Source: Carboxylicivirga taeanensis (lineage in GTDB: Bacteria > Bacteroidota > Bacteroidia > Bacteroidales > Marinilabiliaceae). From it: 64,000 nt of DNA. The stretch covers positions 310,001 to 374,000 of the forward strand of contig NZ_JBPUSJ010000002.1 of NCBI RefSeq assembly GCF_051851475.1. Direction: 5' to 3'. Under the pieces are notes generated by a model. That model saw only the letters and a program-made list of their open reading frames with translations, did no database searches and was not told where the DNA came from. Every line of letters starts with the position of its first letter. Position 1 is the stretch's first letter. This document shows, piece by piece, positions 35,916 through 44,474 of the stretch. The translations under genes were made by a program, and so were the position numbers.

Positions 35916-36410
35916 TTATTTTCCGGAGTATAAGTCATTTACTTTTCGGAGGTCAGTTGAATTGTTTATTTCGTAAAAATAATTCAATTGCCATTTTTGA
36001 GTTCTCTCTGCCAGTTTGCTCATTGGAATATCCCATTGAGGGTAAACTCTGAATGCTCTTTTACCTTCTTTTGTTTCTGTTGAAATGATTCCCTTCTTTA
36101 TCAGTATTGATTTGGGAAATACGAATTGGCCGTATTTCTCTTTCTTTCGAGTGTTCACAACGAAGAAATCGATTTCATCTTTCTGGGTAAATGGCTCAAT
36201 TACCCCGTTTTCATTTCTTTTCCAGAATGTTACAAATTGTCCTGTTTTTTTGGGCGTGATTTTGGCATTTCGGTAAAAGATATTTAGTTCGTTAAGTTTA
36301 AATTGACAGGCACCATATTCTTTACCTTCCAGCTCTTGCCTATAGTCTGCAATTTTCAAAGAGCATTTGCTATAGATCTCCCTATTAATTTCATTGAGGG
36401 TTTTATCCAT
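35916..36410 (-). CDS. MepB family protein
   Basis: A 164-residue cytoplasmic protein matching the MepB family (named after the third gene of the staphylococcal mepRAB efflux operon; activity unknown). The diagnostic segments are EYGACQFKLNELNIFYRNAKITPKKTGQFVTFWKRNENG, PFTQKDEIDFFVVNT, GQFVFPKSILIKKGI and GKRAFRVYPQWDIP. No efflux pump lies nearby. It stands alone in the accessory block, with 586 bases of non-coding DNA on its upstream side. Confidence 0.85.
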   Translation of the reverse strand: MDKTLNEINREIYSKCSLKIADYRQELEGKEYGACQFKLNELNIFYRNAKITPKKTGQFVTFWKRNENGVIEPFTQKDEIDFFVVNTRKKEKYGQFVFPKSILIKKGIISTETKEGKRAFRVYPQWDIPMSKLAERTQKWQLNYFYEINNSTDLRKVNDLYSGK

Positions 36411-36996
36411 CTGTTCTTAATTCCTCTGGTTATTGTTTCCCATGCAATGCCGAAATAATATTGACAGTATCGGACTTATACCTTTGTGTCGAGCCAAAGT
36501 TAGATCCTTTTACGTAGTTCAAAGAGTAGATTTGGTAGATACTACGGCCCACATATGCTGTTATTATTGACTATAACTACTTATAATTCTTTTGGTTTCT
36601 TTAGTATGTGGCTTTTTATACGCGCATTAATAGCCGGTTATGCTTTATTAACCAGGCAATTCATCCAATAGCAGAGATAAATGCTTTTAGCACTGCTGAG
36701 TTGTATATTCAGTTGTCACCCTAAAAAAATGGTGGATTTTCTTTATTCCATGCGGGCGAAATGTATAGGTTGCTTTAATTGTTCCTATACAATGCATTTG
36801 ATTGGATAAATCGGGAAGATGCAAAAGGTTGGTAACCTTCCACTGTTTTTCACCCAATGTTTTTTGTTTAAGTTCACTGATAATTGGTACTTGTTCCTTG
36901 TTCCTGATACGCTTCCACTACGGGTGATTGGTTATAGGCATTGATGTGCCAGACTATGACAACAGCAAATGTTTTATTTCCAATTGCATTGAAAAC
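36411..36996. other. non-coding stretch between MepB and VOC genes
   Basis: About 590 bases without a credible ORF on either strand. TTGACA...TACCTTTG (36461-36486) has a promoter-like form on the plus strand but no plus-strand gene follows. I see no tRNA, no strong hairpin and no copy of the repeats found further on. The stretch may hold the remains of a deleted gene. Confidence 0.45.
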
Positions 36997-37416
36997 TTAT
37001 CGCCTATTCGAAATAGGATGTTCTTCATTCAGTTCCAATAAATCCCACAGATTTCCGTATAGATCTTTAAATACAGCAACCATTCCATAATCTGCTTTTT
37101 TAGGTTCTCTTACAAATTCAATTCCTTTTGAAACCATTTCGTTATAGTCTCTCCAAAAATCATCTGAATTCAGGAAAAGAAATACTCTTCCCCCTGTCTG
37201 ATTTCCAATGAAATCTTCCTGTTTTGCATTTGATGCTTTTGCAAGAAGAATTGTTGTTCCTATGGAACCCGGGGGAGCAATTACCACCCACCGTTTATCT
37301 TGTTCTGGTTGGTAAGTGTCTTCAAGTAATTCGAAATTTAATTTCTTGGTATAAAACTCAATTGCCTCATCATAGTCTTTTACGACCAATGCTATATGAA
37401 CTATCGTTTGTTTCAT
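36997..37416 (-). CDS. VOC family protein (glyoxalase/bleomycin-resistance fold)
   Basis: A 139-residue protein with the two beta-alpha-beta-beta-beta modules of the vicinal oxygen chelate fold. TIVHIALVVKDYDEAIEFYTKKLNFELLED starts the first, and GGRVFLFLNSDDFWRDYNEMVSKGIEFVREPKKADYGMVAVFKDLYGNLWDLLEL is the second, with the metal-ligand histidine near position 7 and a glutamate (LLEL) at the end. Members include glyoxalase I, fosfomycin and bleomycin resistance proteins and dioxygenases; which applies here cannot be decided. Single gene. Confidence 0.85.
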   Translation of the reverse strand: MKQTIVHIALVVKDYDEAIEFYTKKLNFELLEDTYQPEQDKRWVVIAPPGSIGTTILLAKASNAKQEDFIGNQTGGRVFLFLNSDDFWRDYNEMVSKGIEFVREPKKADYGMVAVFKDLYGNLWDLLELNEEHPISNRR

Positions 37417-37499
37417 CTGTGTTTTTCCTCTGTCTTTATGAATTGGTGCTATAGGGGAGATGGCTACATTAGGTTAACATCAGTAATTCCTCCTTCTAT

Positions 37500-37530
37500 C
37501 CACAATAAAAGTACGATAATTATTAAAAAA
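37500..37530 (+). repeat. fragment of repeat family R1 (copy f)
   Basis: The sequence ATAAAAGTACGATAATTATT (37505-37524), preceded by CCAC, differs in only a few bases from the core of the longer R1 repeats, CCTAAAAGTACAATAATTAT. It is the most distant and shortest copy and lies in the 319-base gap between the VOC and GNAT genes; nothing else is evident there except the hairpin at 37666-37696. Confidence 0.5.
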
Positions 37531-37665
37531 TGAATGTTAAGGTTATTACTAATTATGTAAGTAATATCGGCTATTGTCAGGTCTATCGGCTATTGATACT
37601 TCCACTGCAGGTTAGAGGACCTGCGGCACTTAAGGGGATGCCTGTTTGCATCCTCATACAGAAAG

Positions 37666-37696
37666 ATTTGGGCAATTATTGCTAACTGCCCAAAAT
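37666..37696 (-). terminator. possible terminator of the GNAT gene
   Basis: TTTGGGCA (37667-37674) pairs with TGCCCAAA (37687-37694) around a 12-base loop. It lies 40 bases after the minus-strand stop at 37736; on that strand the T-run is short (AAATCTTTCT). Confidence 0.5.
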
Positions 37697-37735
37697 CCAC
37701 TGCAGCATCCTTGTGCCTTTGTTACGGCCCACTAT

Positions 37736-38293
37736 TTACTCTCTCCAATGCTCTGGTTTATTCAATTCAACCGAACAAATCACATTTCCTTTACTAGTTA
37801 CAATTCCATCCGGATGTAACGATTGAACCATCCATGCATTGGCGTGCTCATTTGGTATTGGATGAGGGGCGTTAAATCCAAGTTTTTTAGCATCGGGAAT
37901 AAATCCAAACTTGGGGTAATAGTCCGTGTGCCCCAATACAAACACCATTTCGGAGCCCATTTCTTTTAATCTGTTTAACCCTTCGGTAATCAGTAAGCCT
38001 CCAATACCTTGCTTTTGGTATTCGGGTATGACCGCTAAGGGGGCAAGAATATGGTTTAAGGGCTGTGTTGTGCTCATTTCGTTTATATACACGCGGGTAA
38101 ATAAAACATGACCAATGGGCTTTTTATCATGAAATGCCAGCAAGGATAGAACTGGTTCGGCGCTTGTGTCACTTAGCAAATCGGCCGTTAACCGGGCTTC
38201 TTTCACGTAGCCAAATGCTCGCTCTTCTACTGTCATAATGTCTTCGAAATCCTTAGGATTCGTCTCTCTGATTTCAATATTTATTTTTGTCAT
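37736..38293 (-). CDS. GNAT family N-acetyltransferase
   Basis: A 185-residue acetyltransferase. The N-terminus IEIRETNPKDFEDIMTVEERAFGY is the usual first strand and helix, and the acetyl-CoA loop is LAPLAVIPEYQKQGIGGLLITEGL (Q/RxxGxG/A). MVFVLGHTDYYPKFGFIPDAKKLGF is typical of a YhbS-like subgroup whose substrates are unknown. The gene stands alone, flanked by 319 and 473 bases of non-coding DNA. Confidence 0.88.
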   Translation of the reverse strand: MTKINIEIRETNPKDFEDIMTVEERAFGYVKEARLTADLLSDTSAEPVLSLLAFHDKKPIGHVLFTRVYINEMSTTQPLNHILAPLAVIPEYQKQGIGGLLITEGLNRLKEMGSEMVFVLGHTDYYPKFGFIPDAKKLGFNAPHPIPNEHANAWMVQSLHPDGIVTSKGNVICSVELNKPEHWRE

Positions 38294-38766
38294 ACTAATG
38301 TATCGTTTAGGGACACCTACCTTGGTAGGTTAACTCAAGGTTCTGCTAAAATTAGCTGAATTGTGCAGCTATCCTGATAGTTGCAGAACAATGCGTTTTG
38401 CAATTTCTGCAAAAGTGTCGTAATGAAATTATTTAACAGGAATAGGTGACGATCAGAATCACACACAATGTAACTTGATCAACACATTGCTTGAAGAGTT
38501 CGACAGGCGTTATGTTTTTTTTACCCTTATCAGAATAAGGGCAGCACTTTCCATAGAAGACCGCCTGCCTGCTATGCCGAATACTTATAGGTATTGAATG
38601 AAGTTTTATTCATAAGCCACAAGGATACTCTTTTTTAGTGAGTTATGAAAATAGTATTGAAATTTTATCTATTGTAATGGCCTCTGGCAGACGCTGCTAC
38701 CAGGCACAACTAGAGTTGCACCGGTGGCGAGCGTTGCAATATGTTCTGGCTTGAGGGTTCGGTTAT
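38294..38766. other. non-coding stretch between GNAT and DJ-1 genes
   Basis: About 470 bases without a credible gene. It contains several small inverted repeats, among them CTTATCAGAATAAG around 38525-38540 and GTGCAAC-type repeats around 38707-38735, but none matches the larger palindromes of the 42-56 kb region. Confidence 0.4.
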
Positions 38767-39345
38767 TTATTCACTCCAAACCCCGTTTTTAAACAGTTGG
38801 AACCATTTTTCTAAATCGCTGTCCTTTTTAAGCCCTAGTGTTCTAAAAACCTCTCTGGCGAATTCGATTGGAGCAATGCCGTTTGCCGTAATAATGTTCT
38901 TATCTGTCTCAGCCAATTGGTTTTGGTAATAGTTGCTCCCCTTATACTCTGGCGCAACGGCTTTTAAATAATTCAGGTCGATGCTGGTATGATTCAGGTT
39001 ATCTAAAATTCCCAATTGTCCTAAATAGACTGTTGCCCCACAGATGGCCGCAATTGTTTTTCCTTTTTCAAACAAGTCTTTTACCAGTTGGTCGATGGTG
39101 GTGATTGCTCTTTGTTCCCATGCCGTTCCGCCCGGAAGCACTAATAAATCAATTTCGCTACTGTTTAGTTCCTTGAGTGAAGCTAAAGGCTGAACCGACA
39201 TGCCGCCCATTGACCTAATTGCATTTCCATCTGCCGAAAAGTATATCAAATCAAATCGTTCGTCCTTATTGATTTCCGGCGTTAAGTAGGAAATTTCCCA
39301 GTCTGAGAAGCCATCAAATAGAAACACATATACTTTCTTCTTCAT
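38767..39345 (-). CDS. DJ-1/PfpI family protein
   Basis: A 192-residue protein of the DJ-1/PfpI/ThiJ family of glutamine-amidotransferase-like fold. The glycine-rich 'LLVLPGGTAWEQR' strand is followed by the nucleophile elbow TIAAICGATVYLGQLG with the reactive cysteine, and NIITANGIAPIEFAREVF closes the active site. Members act as glyoxalase III, deglycase, hydratase or chaperone; the exact role is unresolved here. It is a single gene among other small detoxification-type genes. Confidence 0.87.
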   Translation of the reverse strand: MKKKVYVFLFDGFSDWEISYLTPEINKDERFDLIYFSADGNAIRSMGGMSVQPLASLKELNSSEIDLLVLPGGTAWEQRAITTIDQLVKDLFEKGKTIAAICGATVYLGQLGILDNLNHTSIDLNYLKAVAPEYKGSNYYQNQLAETDKNIITANGIAPIEFAREVFRTLGLKKDSDLEKWFQLFKNGVWSE

Positions 39346-39472
39346 TTTATTTTTTTGGTTTAATGAATAGTCTTTTATTGATATAGAGTGCTTTGGGTGG
39401 GTGTGTGGCCCGGCCGTGTATGCTGGTTACTTGCTAAGTGGCGCCGCGGTGGCGTAAATGTTGGGTTTTCTG

Positions 39473-40291
39473 TTATTGCAGATACTCCGTAATTTCTTCA
39501 TAAATAATGTCGGTTCGCGCTTTATAAAAATCTTTCAGCACCGCTGTGTGGCCCTGACCAAAGATGATCAGAATGCGATCGCCCGGCTCTTCAATTTGAT
39601 CAATGTTGAACATGATTCTGAAATTCCGTTCCCACCATTTTGCCACCAAATTGGTTCCGACAGGATTATTGGCATCACCCATTTGATTGGTATGGTACAG
39701 GTACATGTTTTTATTACCTGCATCAAATTCATCGCTATTGAGCAGCACAAAATAATCGCTTAGGCTGCTTTCATCATAGGCTTTTTGAGAGGCCTGCAGA
39801 ATATTCGTCTTCATATCTGTAATCATATTCTCCAATTGCGCCATTTGATCAGTTTCTTCCATGTAATCGCTTAGCTCTTTAAAGGGCAGGCTCATTTTAT
39901 GATCGGCCGGATAAATGTGGTGATGCCCCATTTTCCTGGCCAATCGAAAGCCTATTTGTTGGCTCTCGTGGATGGATAGGGCATGAGTACCTTTTAAATA
40001 TAACTGGTAGAGCGAATCTGTTTTATGATCGCCGAAGGGATGCTCAACCAGTATTTTGGTCGGCTTAAAGTCGCTTAATCGATTCACCAGATCTTTGATC
40101 TCATTCTGCCTTTGAGCAGACGCCAAATCATCAGCCTTAATAGAAATAAGATCGGACGTGCCCGCAAAATGGAAGACGCCCAGTAAGGCGATTACCGATT
40201 TTTTGGCTGGCGCATCAGTATCTGTCTGACCTTTTATCATATAATTGGAGGCCATCAACATTATTACTACAATAATACTTGCTTTCTTCAT
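39473..40291 (-). CDS. DUF5694 domain-containing exported protein
   Basis: A 272-residue protein with an N-terminal signal peptide (MKKASIIVVIMLMASNYMIKG). The mature part starts SVIALLGVFHFAGTSDLISIKADDLASAQRQNEIKDLVNRLSDFKPTKILVEHPFGDHKTD and ends EPGDRILIIFGQGHTAVLKDFY, which I recognise as the DUF5694 (TraB/PrgY-like hydrolase-related) family of Bacteroidota, with the histidines and glutamate expected for metal binding. Function is not known. It lies 90 bases downstream of the DHFR-like gene on the same strand. Confidence 0.75.
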   Translation of the reverse strand: MKKASIIVVIMLMASNYMIKGQTDTDAPAKKSVIALLGVFHFAGTSDLISIKADDLASAQRQNEIKDLVNRLSDFKPTKILVEHPFGDHKTDSLYQLYLKGTHALSIHESQQIGFRLARKMGHHHIYPADHKMSLPFKELSDYMEETDQMAQLENMITDMKTNILQASQKAYDESSLSDYFVLLNSDEFDAGNKNMYLYHTNQMGDANNPVGTNLVAKWWERNFRIMFNIDQIEEPGDRILIIFGQGHTAVLKDFYKARTDIIYEEITEYLQ

Positions 40292-40381
40292 GGGGTTTAG
40301 TGATTGCTGTTGGTTATTTTTTCATGACTGCCCGAGGCTTAAATTTCGATGTTATAATTCGCCCTTGTTGGCATAGTCTTT

Positions 40382-40921
40382 TTATCTTTTCCGTTTATAA
40401 TGACTCTGTGTGATCTGATCCAGATAAGTTTTTGTTCCAATCAATTCAAACTGTAATTCGTTGGGTAGTTCGGCAAATAAGGAAATACCGCCGCCTAATA
40501 AAATGGGGATGGTGGTAAGCACCATATCATCTATTAAGTCCTCTCGCAAAAAACTTCGAATTGTGGAGCCTCCATCCACATATAAGCGATAAAATCCTTT
40601 TTTGTGAAGGTGGGCTAAAACGTCCATTGGTGGTCCTTTGAGCAAAAACGCCTTGTCTTTATACTTTTCCGGTATTTCGTTTAATGTGTGGCTCAATACA
40701 AAAACAGGTTGAGTATAGGGCCACTCCATATCAAATCCGATCACTGTTTCAAAGGTTGTGCGTCCCATTACAAGTGCGTCAATGCCTTTCATAAATTCCA
40801 AATATCCCATATCATCGTTGCTGGGATTAGGAATGGAAGATAGCCAATCGATTCCTCCATTTTTATCTGCGATATAGCCGTCTAAACTTGTTGCGATAAA
40901 TACGCTGTTGTTTTTTTTCAC
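40382..40921 (-). CDS. dihydrofolate reductase family protein (RibD C-terminal-like)
   Basis: A 179-residue protein of the DHFR/RibD_C superfamily, binding NADPH. Landmarks: VFIATSLDGYIADKNGGIDWLSSIPN (substrate loop), IDALVMGRTTFETVIGF, PVFVLSHT and LYVDGGSTIRSFLREDLIDDMVLTTIPILLGGGISLF. These YwjB/YyaP-like enzymes are not true folate reductases in most cases and their substrate is unknown. It is part of the run of single-purpose minus-strand genes. Confidence 0.88.
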   Translation of the reverse strand: MKKNNSVFIATSLDGYIADKNGGIDWLSSIPNPSNDDMGYLEFMKGIDALVMGRTTFETVIGFDMEWPYTQPVFVLSHTLNEIPEKYKDKAFLLKGPPMDVLAHLHKKGFYRLYVDGGSTIRSFLREDLIDDMVLTTIPILLGGGISLFAELPNELQFELIGTKTYLDQITQSHYKRKR

Positions 40922-40942
40922 TTGCTGTTCTGTGTTTATGTA

Positions 40943-41299
40943 TTATTGATGTCCCTTCCAGAATTCTTCAATCGTCCAGAGGGGCTTTTCGCCTATTCCA
41001 TTTCTTATTTCTTTTATGACTTGTTCATATTCCTCGGAATTAAAATTGGACCATGCAGTCTTATTCGAATCTCTCCAAAACTTAGCTTTTCCATTAAAAT
41101 TCTTCGCGGCTAACTCCTTTAGCAATACAGAATCGATAGGTGGATGAATGAATTTTGAATTAGGATGCTTGTAAAATCCGCCACAAATAATAATTGATTT
41201 TAAATAGACATTGATAAGTTTTGTGCTCACTCCATGCGTAAAGGGTATTGACTCTTCTTTGGCATAGGCGATAATTTCATCACGCCACTCTCTATGCAT
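40943..41299 (-). CDS. hypothetical protein, overlapping the gene upstream
   Basis: A 118-residue unrecognised protein, soluble and without a signal peptide. It has aromatic and charged clusters (HREWRDEIIAYAKEESIPFTHGVSTKLINVYLKSIIICGGFYKHPNSKFIHPPIDSVLL, KFWRDSNKTAWSNFNSEEYEQVIKEIRNGI) that look like a compact helical fold. The ATG at 41299 overlaps the stop of the 338-residue upstream gene by 8 bases (ATGCATAG), so translation is coupled and the two probably act together. Confidence 0.65.
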   Translation of the reverse strand: MHREWRDEIIAYAKEESIPFTHGVSTKLINVYLKSIIICGGFYKHPNSKFIHPPIDSVLLKELAAKNFNGKAKFWRDSNKTAWSNFNSEEYEQVIKEIRNGIGEKPLWTIEEFWKGHQ

Positions 41300-42308
41300 T
41301 ATGCACATAGTTAGTTGTAGTTTTTATCTTGTTTTTCACATTCTCAGTGAGTTTAAGTGCGAATTGATCCACGTCTTTCACAATAATTTTTTTATCTGCA
41401 TAGGGACTATGTAGCGTTACTGTTGGTAATTCAGCTTCAAATAGTTGATTCATATAGTCCAATGCTTGCGGTCGTCTATAGAAAAGCATGCCTTCTGGGA
41501 AATTATTTTTTTGATGCCATACTTCAAATTCTTCCCAAAAACAATGATGCTTTGGGCAAGCTATTTTTTCAAATAGTTCGGGATCAATAACTCTGGCGAA
41601 GCGATACAGGCCGTGAATTTCGGAAGCAAAACATTTAGCCATTTTATTATCCAGTTTGCCAACAGTATGTTCCATTTTTTGATACGCAATGCATAGTTCC
41701 TGCAGGCAGTTGCTGGCTTCTGTGCTGTTTTGGTTGACCAATGCAACAAAATATAAAACAACATACTTTTCCCAACGCGAAATTTTTTTTGAAAGAAACT
41801 TCTGTGCTTTTTGTAAACTGTCTGTTTTTAGCGAAGTTTCTTTGTAATAGAGTACTTTCAATAAATTAAACGCTATTTGGGTGTAAAATTGGTCTTTAGC
41901 AGGAGATAAAGCTTTGGGCAGGAATGAGTCAATCACACCAAAATCGTTACAGGCAAAAGCGCAAAATACGTTCATTAAAATATTACAGTGGTCTGTTCCG
42001 CTCGCCGTCATACCGCTGTTTAGAAGTTTTTGCCGTGAAGTTTGGTATAAAACATTATTTAATAGTTCACAGTTGGGTTGTTGAAACGCGAGATAGAATC
42101 CAAAGTCATTGGTTGTGTCCAATAGACTGACATACGATTTTGTCTTTTTTATACCATCCTCTTTGTCTGCCAGATATTTTTCAAAGGTGTCATTTTCCCA
42201 GGTATAAAATTCATCCCAGGTTTTGGGCGGATAATAATAGCCCCATTTCTGGAAGCTTTCTCCAGTTTTATCTTCGTAAATGGTTATAAATTTTTTTGCG
42301 CTCTTCAT
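41292..42308 (-). CDS. hypothetical protein, first gene of an overlapping pair
   Basis: A 338-residue cytoplasmic protein that I do not recognise. Helical throughout, with cysteine clusters (IACPKHHCFWEEFEVWH; TDHCNILMNVFCAFACNDFG) but no regular metal motif. The N-terminal FITIYEDKTGESFQKWGYYYPPKTWDEFYTWEND and the middle, FLSKKISRWEKYVVLYFVALVNQNSTEASNCLQELCIAYQKMEHTVGKL, have the look of a helical-repeat immunity or effector partner, though this is only an impression. It overlaps the next gene by 8 bases. Confidence 0.65.
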   Translation of the reverse strand: MKSAKKFITIYEDKTGESFQKWGYYYPPKTWDEFYTWENDTFEKYLADKEDGIKKTKSYVSLLDTTNDFGFYLAFQQPNCELLNNVLYQTSRQKLLNSGMTASGTDHCNILMNVFCAFACNDFGVIDSFLPKALSPAKDQFYTQIAFNLLKVLYYKETSLKTDSLQKAQKFLSKKISRWEKYVVLYFVALVNQNSTEASNCLQELCIAYQKMEHTVGKLDNKMAKCFASEIHGLYRFARVIDPELFEKIACPKHHCFWEEFEVWHQKNNFPEGMLFYRRPQALDYMNQLFEAELPTVTLHSPYADKKIIVKDVDQFALKLTENVKNKIKTTTNYVHNA

Positions 42309-42434
42309 TTCTTAATTATTCGATATCGAAAACTTTTTTGCACCCGAACTAAAACAGCAGTTAAATAGATTAGGTATGCTTATGTTTTATTCGGAAGCTT
42401 TGCGTGGGCAATTATGGCTACCAGGTTGCCATCC

Positions 42435-42610
42435 GAATCCCACTATATTCGACCTAAAAGTACCATAATTATTTAAAGCAGTGTTTAGGTGTTTTTGCTT
42501 TCAAAGTCTGAAACGAAATTATGGGAGTGCCATGGTTGATCATTCGCAAGCAGCTCCCAAAGTCAGGTTATTAATAGCTGTTGATAGTCGTTACCAACTT
42601 CGGCGAGCGG
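42435..42610 (+). repeat. diverged copy of repeat family R1 (copy a)
   Basis: This stretch aligns with the R1 copies at 48265 and 51773: the core CCTAAAAGTACCATAATTAT starts at 42453, then come TTAAAGCAGTGTTTAGG, TCAAAGTCTGAAA, AATTATGGGAGTGCCATGGTTGAT and CATTCGCA(A)GCA, and it ends with ACTTCGGCGAGCGG. It is the oldest-looking of the long copies. Its right end merges with the left arm of palindrome P1. Confidence 0.65.
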
Positions 42611-42738
42611 GGGGCTCGGCTATGAGTGTTGCGTGGTTTAGCGCTTAACTTAGCAAGTACCCACCAAACTGAAAATCTGGGAGGATTTTCAGAAGTAGAC
42701 AAAAACCAGGCAATTACTTATAGCCATTGTTGGTGCAG
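42589..42738 (-). repeat. cassette-type palindrome P1 (left arm merged with R1a)
   Basis: Downstream of the serine hydrolase gene (in its direction) lies an imperfect palindrome. The arms are CGGCTATGAG (42616-42625) and CTTATAGCC (42717-42725), with outer boxes GTTACCAAC (42590-42598) and TTGTTGGTGCAG (42727-42738), as in P2-P5. The loop contains a perfect 9-base hairpin, CTGAAAATC/GATTTTCAG (42669-42692). The whole gap 42309-42741 holds only R1a and this element. Confidence 0.55.
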
Positions 42739-42741
42739 TTT

Positions 42742-44250
42742 TTATTCCTTCATTTTTTTGTAAATTAATGAACCCGTTAAAAGGGAATCATTTTTAATTT
42801 CAAAATCTCTTGTTAAGACACCTAAATTACTAAAGTACCCGTCTTCTTCTTTTGTATAGATTTTTCCATCTAAAATCCCCCACCTAAAAGTGTAATAATT
42901 ATCTTTTTTGCCAATGGAAATGATAGGCCAATTTTCTGAATTTTGATAGGTCCCCAATATTTTGTCCGTAATGTTACTTTGGATTAAAAGTTGTGAATCC
43001 TTAGGATATGAGATTTCATTCTCTCTATCAAAACTTTTGTCAAATTTTGGTTTTTCACTCTTGAAAATACTGTCTGCTGCTAGGCCATTGATTAGACTGT
43101 AAGCATAATCTGCCATTAAATGAGGCAACAGATAGGCTCTGTTATCATTTGAAAATGCGATAATTCCATTTTTTTTATCTGGCATAAATGACATATGAAA
43201 GCTGATTCCTGCCAAGTTTCCGAAGCGTGTTAGGATTTTTTCTTTCTGATATTCGGCAATATCCCAACCCAAACTGTAGCCATTACGGTAGTAAGAGAAA
43301 TAGTCTTTATTTTGAGGTGTGGTCGAACTATGAAGCTCTGACCAAGAGTTTTTATCAAGCAAAATATGGTCTTCTCTAATATTTGCACTTAACCATTTTG
43401 AAAGGTCGTTTATAGTGGAAATTATACCACCTGCTGCGTGCATTGTAAGGTCTTTTTTATAAAACCCTTTTTCAATGATTTGTCTTTCTTTGGAAACGGT
43501 AAGTGATGGACGGATGTCTTTTAGGCTATAATCACTAACATTGGTACTTGTGTTTTCCATTTTTAAAGGGCTGAAAATATAGTCGTTCATTTCTGACTTC
43601 CATGTTTTTCCTGTGACGCTTTCTACGACCATACCTGCGATGATAGGACCAACATTGGAATATCGATATTTACCTGATGGGTCATAAAGAAAGTCGGCAT
43701 TTAAATCGTGGATTAATTCTTCATTTTTACCGCTATATCCCAAAAAGGCCGTTTTCCAGGTCATACTTGTGCTAAATGTTCCGTGAGTGTGATTTAAGAG
43801 GCTTTTTATTGTGATTTTCTTAGTGTCTATACTGTCATTGTAATTTAGTTGAGGAAGGTACTCATTAAGTGATTTGTTTAAATCGAGTAGCTTTTTCTGT
43901 TCTAATATTTTTAGTAATGTTCCTGTAAATGCTTTTGTGCTGGATGCAATATAAATAGGGGAATTATTGTCAAGAGAAGACTTTTTACCATTTAAAATAT
44001 CCCTGTTGATAGCAAATGAATACGCCAATCCATTTTCATCAACTACGGCAAAAATGAAATCTCCAAACAACTCTTTGTCTTTGTAGATGTGTTTTATTCG
44101 GTTTTCGAGTTTTGATGAAAAATTGGGATGTTCTTTTTTAAATTTGCTTGTGTTTTGAAATGTAGAATCTTTATCGGTATTGCAAGAAAATGCCAGGAGT
44201 AAAAAGAGTATTAAAAAATGTGGTCTGATAATTCGATTTATTTTTTCCAT
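42742..44250 (-). CDS. serine hydrolase, class C beta-lactamase family lipoprotein
   Basis: A 502-residue protein. A lipoprotein signal (PHFLILFLLLAFSC; lipobox LAFSC) anchors it in the envelope. The beta-lactamase/DD-peptidase domain has the SxxK motif in YIASSTKAFTGTLLKILEQKKLLDL, the YxN motif in YRYSNVGPIIAGMVVESVTGK and an AGGIISTINDLSKWL segment; a ~100-residue C-terminal beta-domain follows (ILGTYQNSENWPIISIGKKDNYYTFRWG). Members hydrolyse esters, peptides or beta-lactams, and the substrate is open. It lies between palindrome P1 and the gap at 44251-44474, as a single-gene cassette-like unit. Confidence 0.85.
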   Translation of the reverse strand: MEKINRIIRPHFLILFLLLAFSCNTDKDSTFQNTSKFKKEHPNFSSKLENRIKHIYKDKELFGDFIFAVVDENGLAYSFAINRDILNGKKSSLDNNSPIYIASSTKAFTGTLLKILEQKKLLDLNKSLNEYLPQLNYNDSIDTKKITIKSLLNHTHGTFSTSMTWKTAFLGYSGKNEELIHDLNADFLYDPSGKYRYSNVGPIIAGMVVESVTGKTWKSEMNDYIFSPLKMENTSTNVSDYSLKDIRPSLTVSKERQIIEKGFYKKDLTMHAAGGIISTINDLSKWLSANIREDHILLDKNSWSELHSSTTPQNKDYFSYYRNGYSLGWDIAEYQKEKILTRFGNLAGISFHMSFMPDKKNGIIAFSNDNRAYLLPHLMADYAYSLINGLAADSIFKSEKPKFDKSFDRENEISYPKDSQLLIQSNITDKILGTYQNSENWPIISIGKKDNYYTFRWGILDGKIYTKEEDGYFSNLGVLTRDFEIKNDSLLTGSLIYKKMKE

Positions 44251-44298
44251 TATTTATTGTTTTATAAATAAGACAATAAAATTGTTAAATCGGTTACA

Positions 44299-44316
44299 GG
44301 TTTATAGGGGGAATTG
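44299..44316 (+). repeat. 18-base repeat motif (copy 1)
   Basis: GGTTTATAGGGGGAATTG is identical at 44299-44316 and 56168-56185, each directly beside a cassette-type palindrome arm. A looser version, GGTGCTATAGGGGAGATGG, starts near 37444. In the gap 44251-44474 it is followed by CATAATGG and GCATGAAGC, similar to the left arms of P2-P5, but no clean right arm follows. Confidence 0.6.
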
Positions 44317-44474
44317 CACATAATGGCCTGCCGCATGAAGCGGATGGAGGTTTATCCTAACAAACGTTCCAAGTTGAGCGGAGCCAAAGCGTTGTATTTG
44401 TTTTTAACTTTTCATTTTTAAAGCCAAATCAACCTTTGGCGGTGGTTGCCGAAGCCACAAAATTTCAATATTCA

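Noticed and set aside
36461..36486. Promoter-like TTG/TACCTTTG pair on the plus strand
   Set aside because: Spacing is only 15 bases and no plus-strand gene follows.
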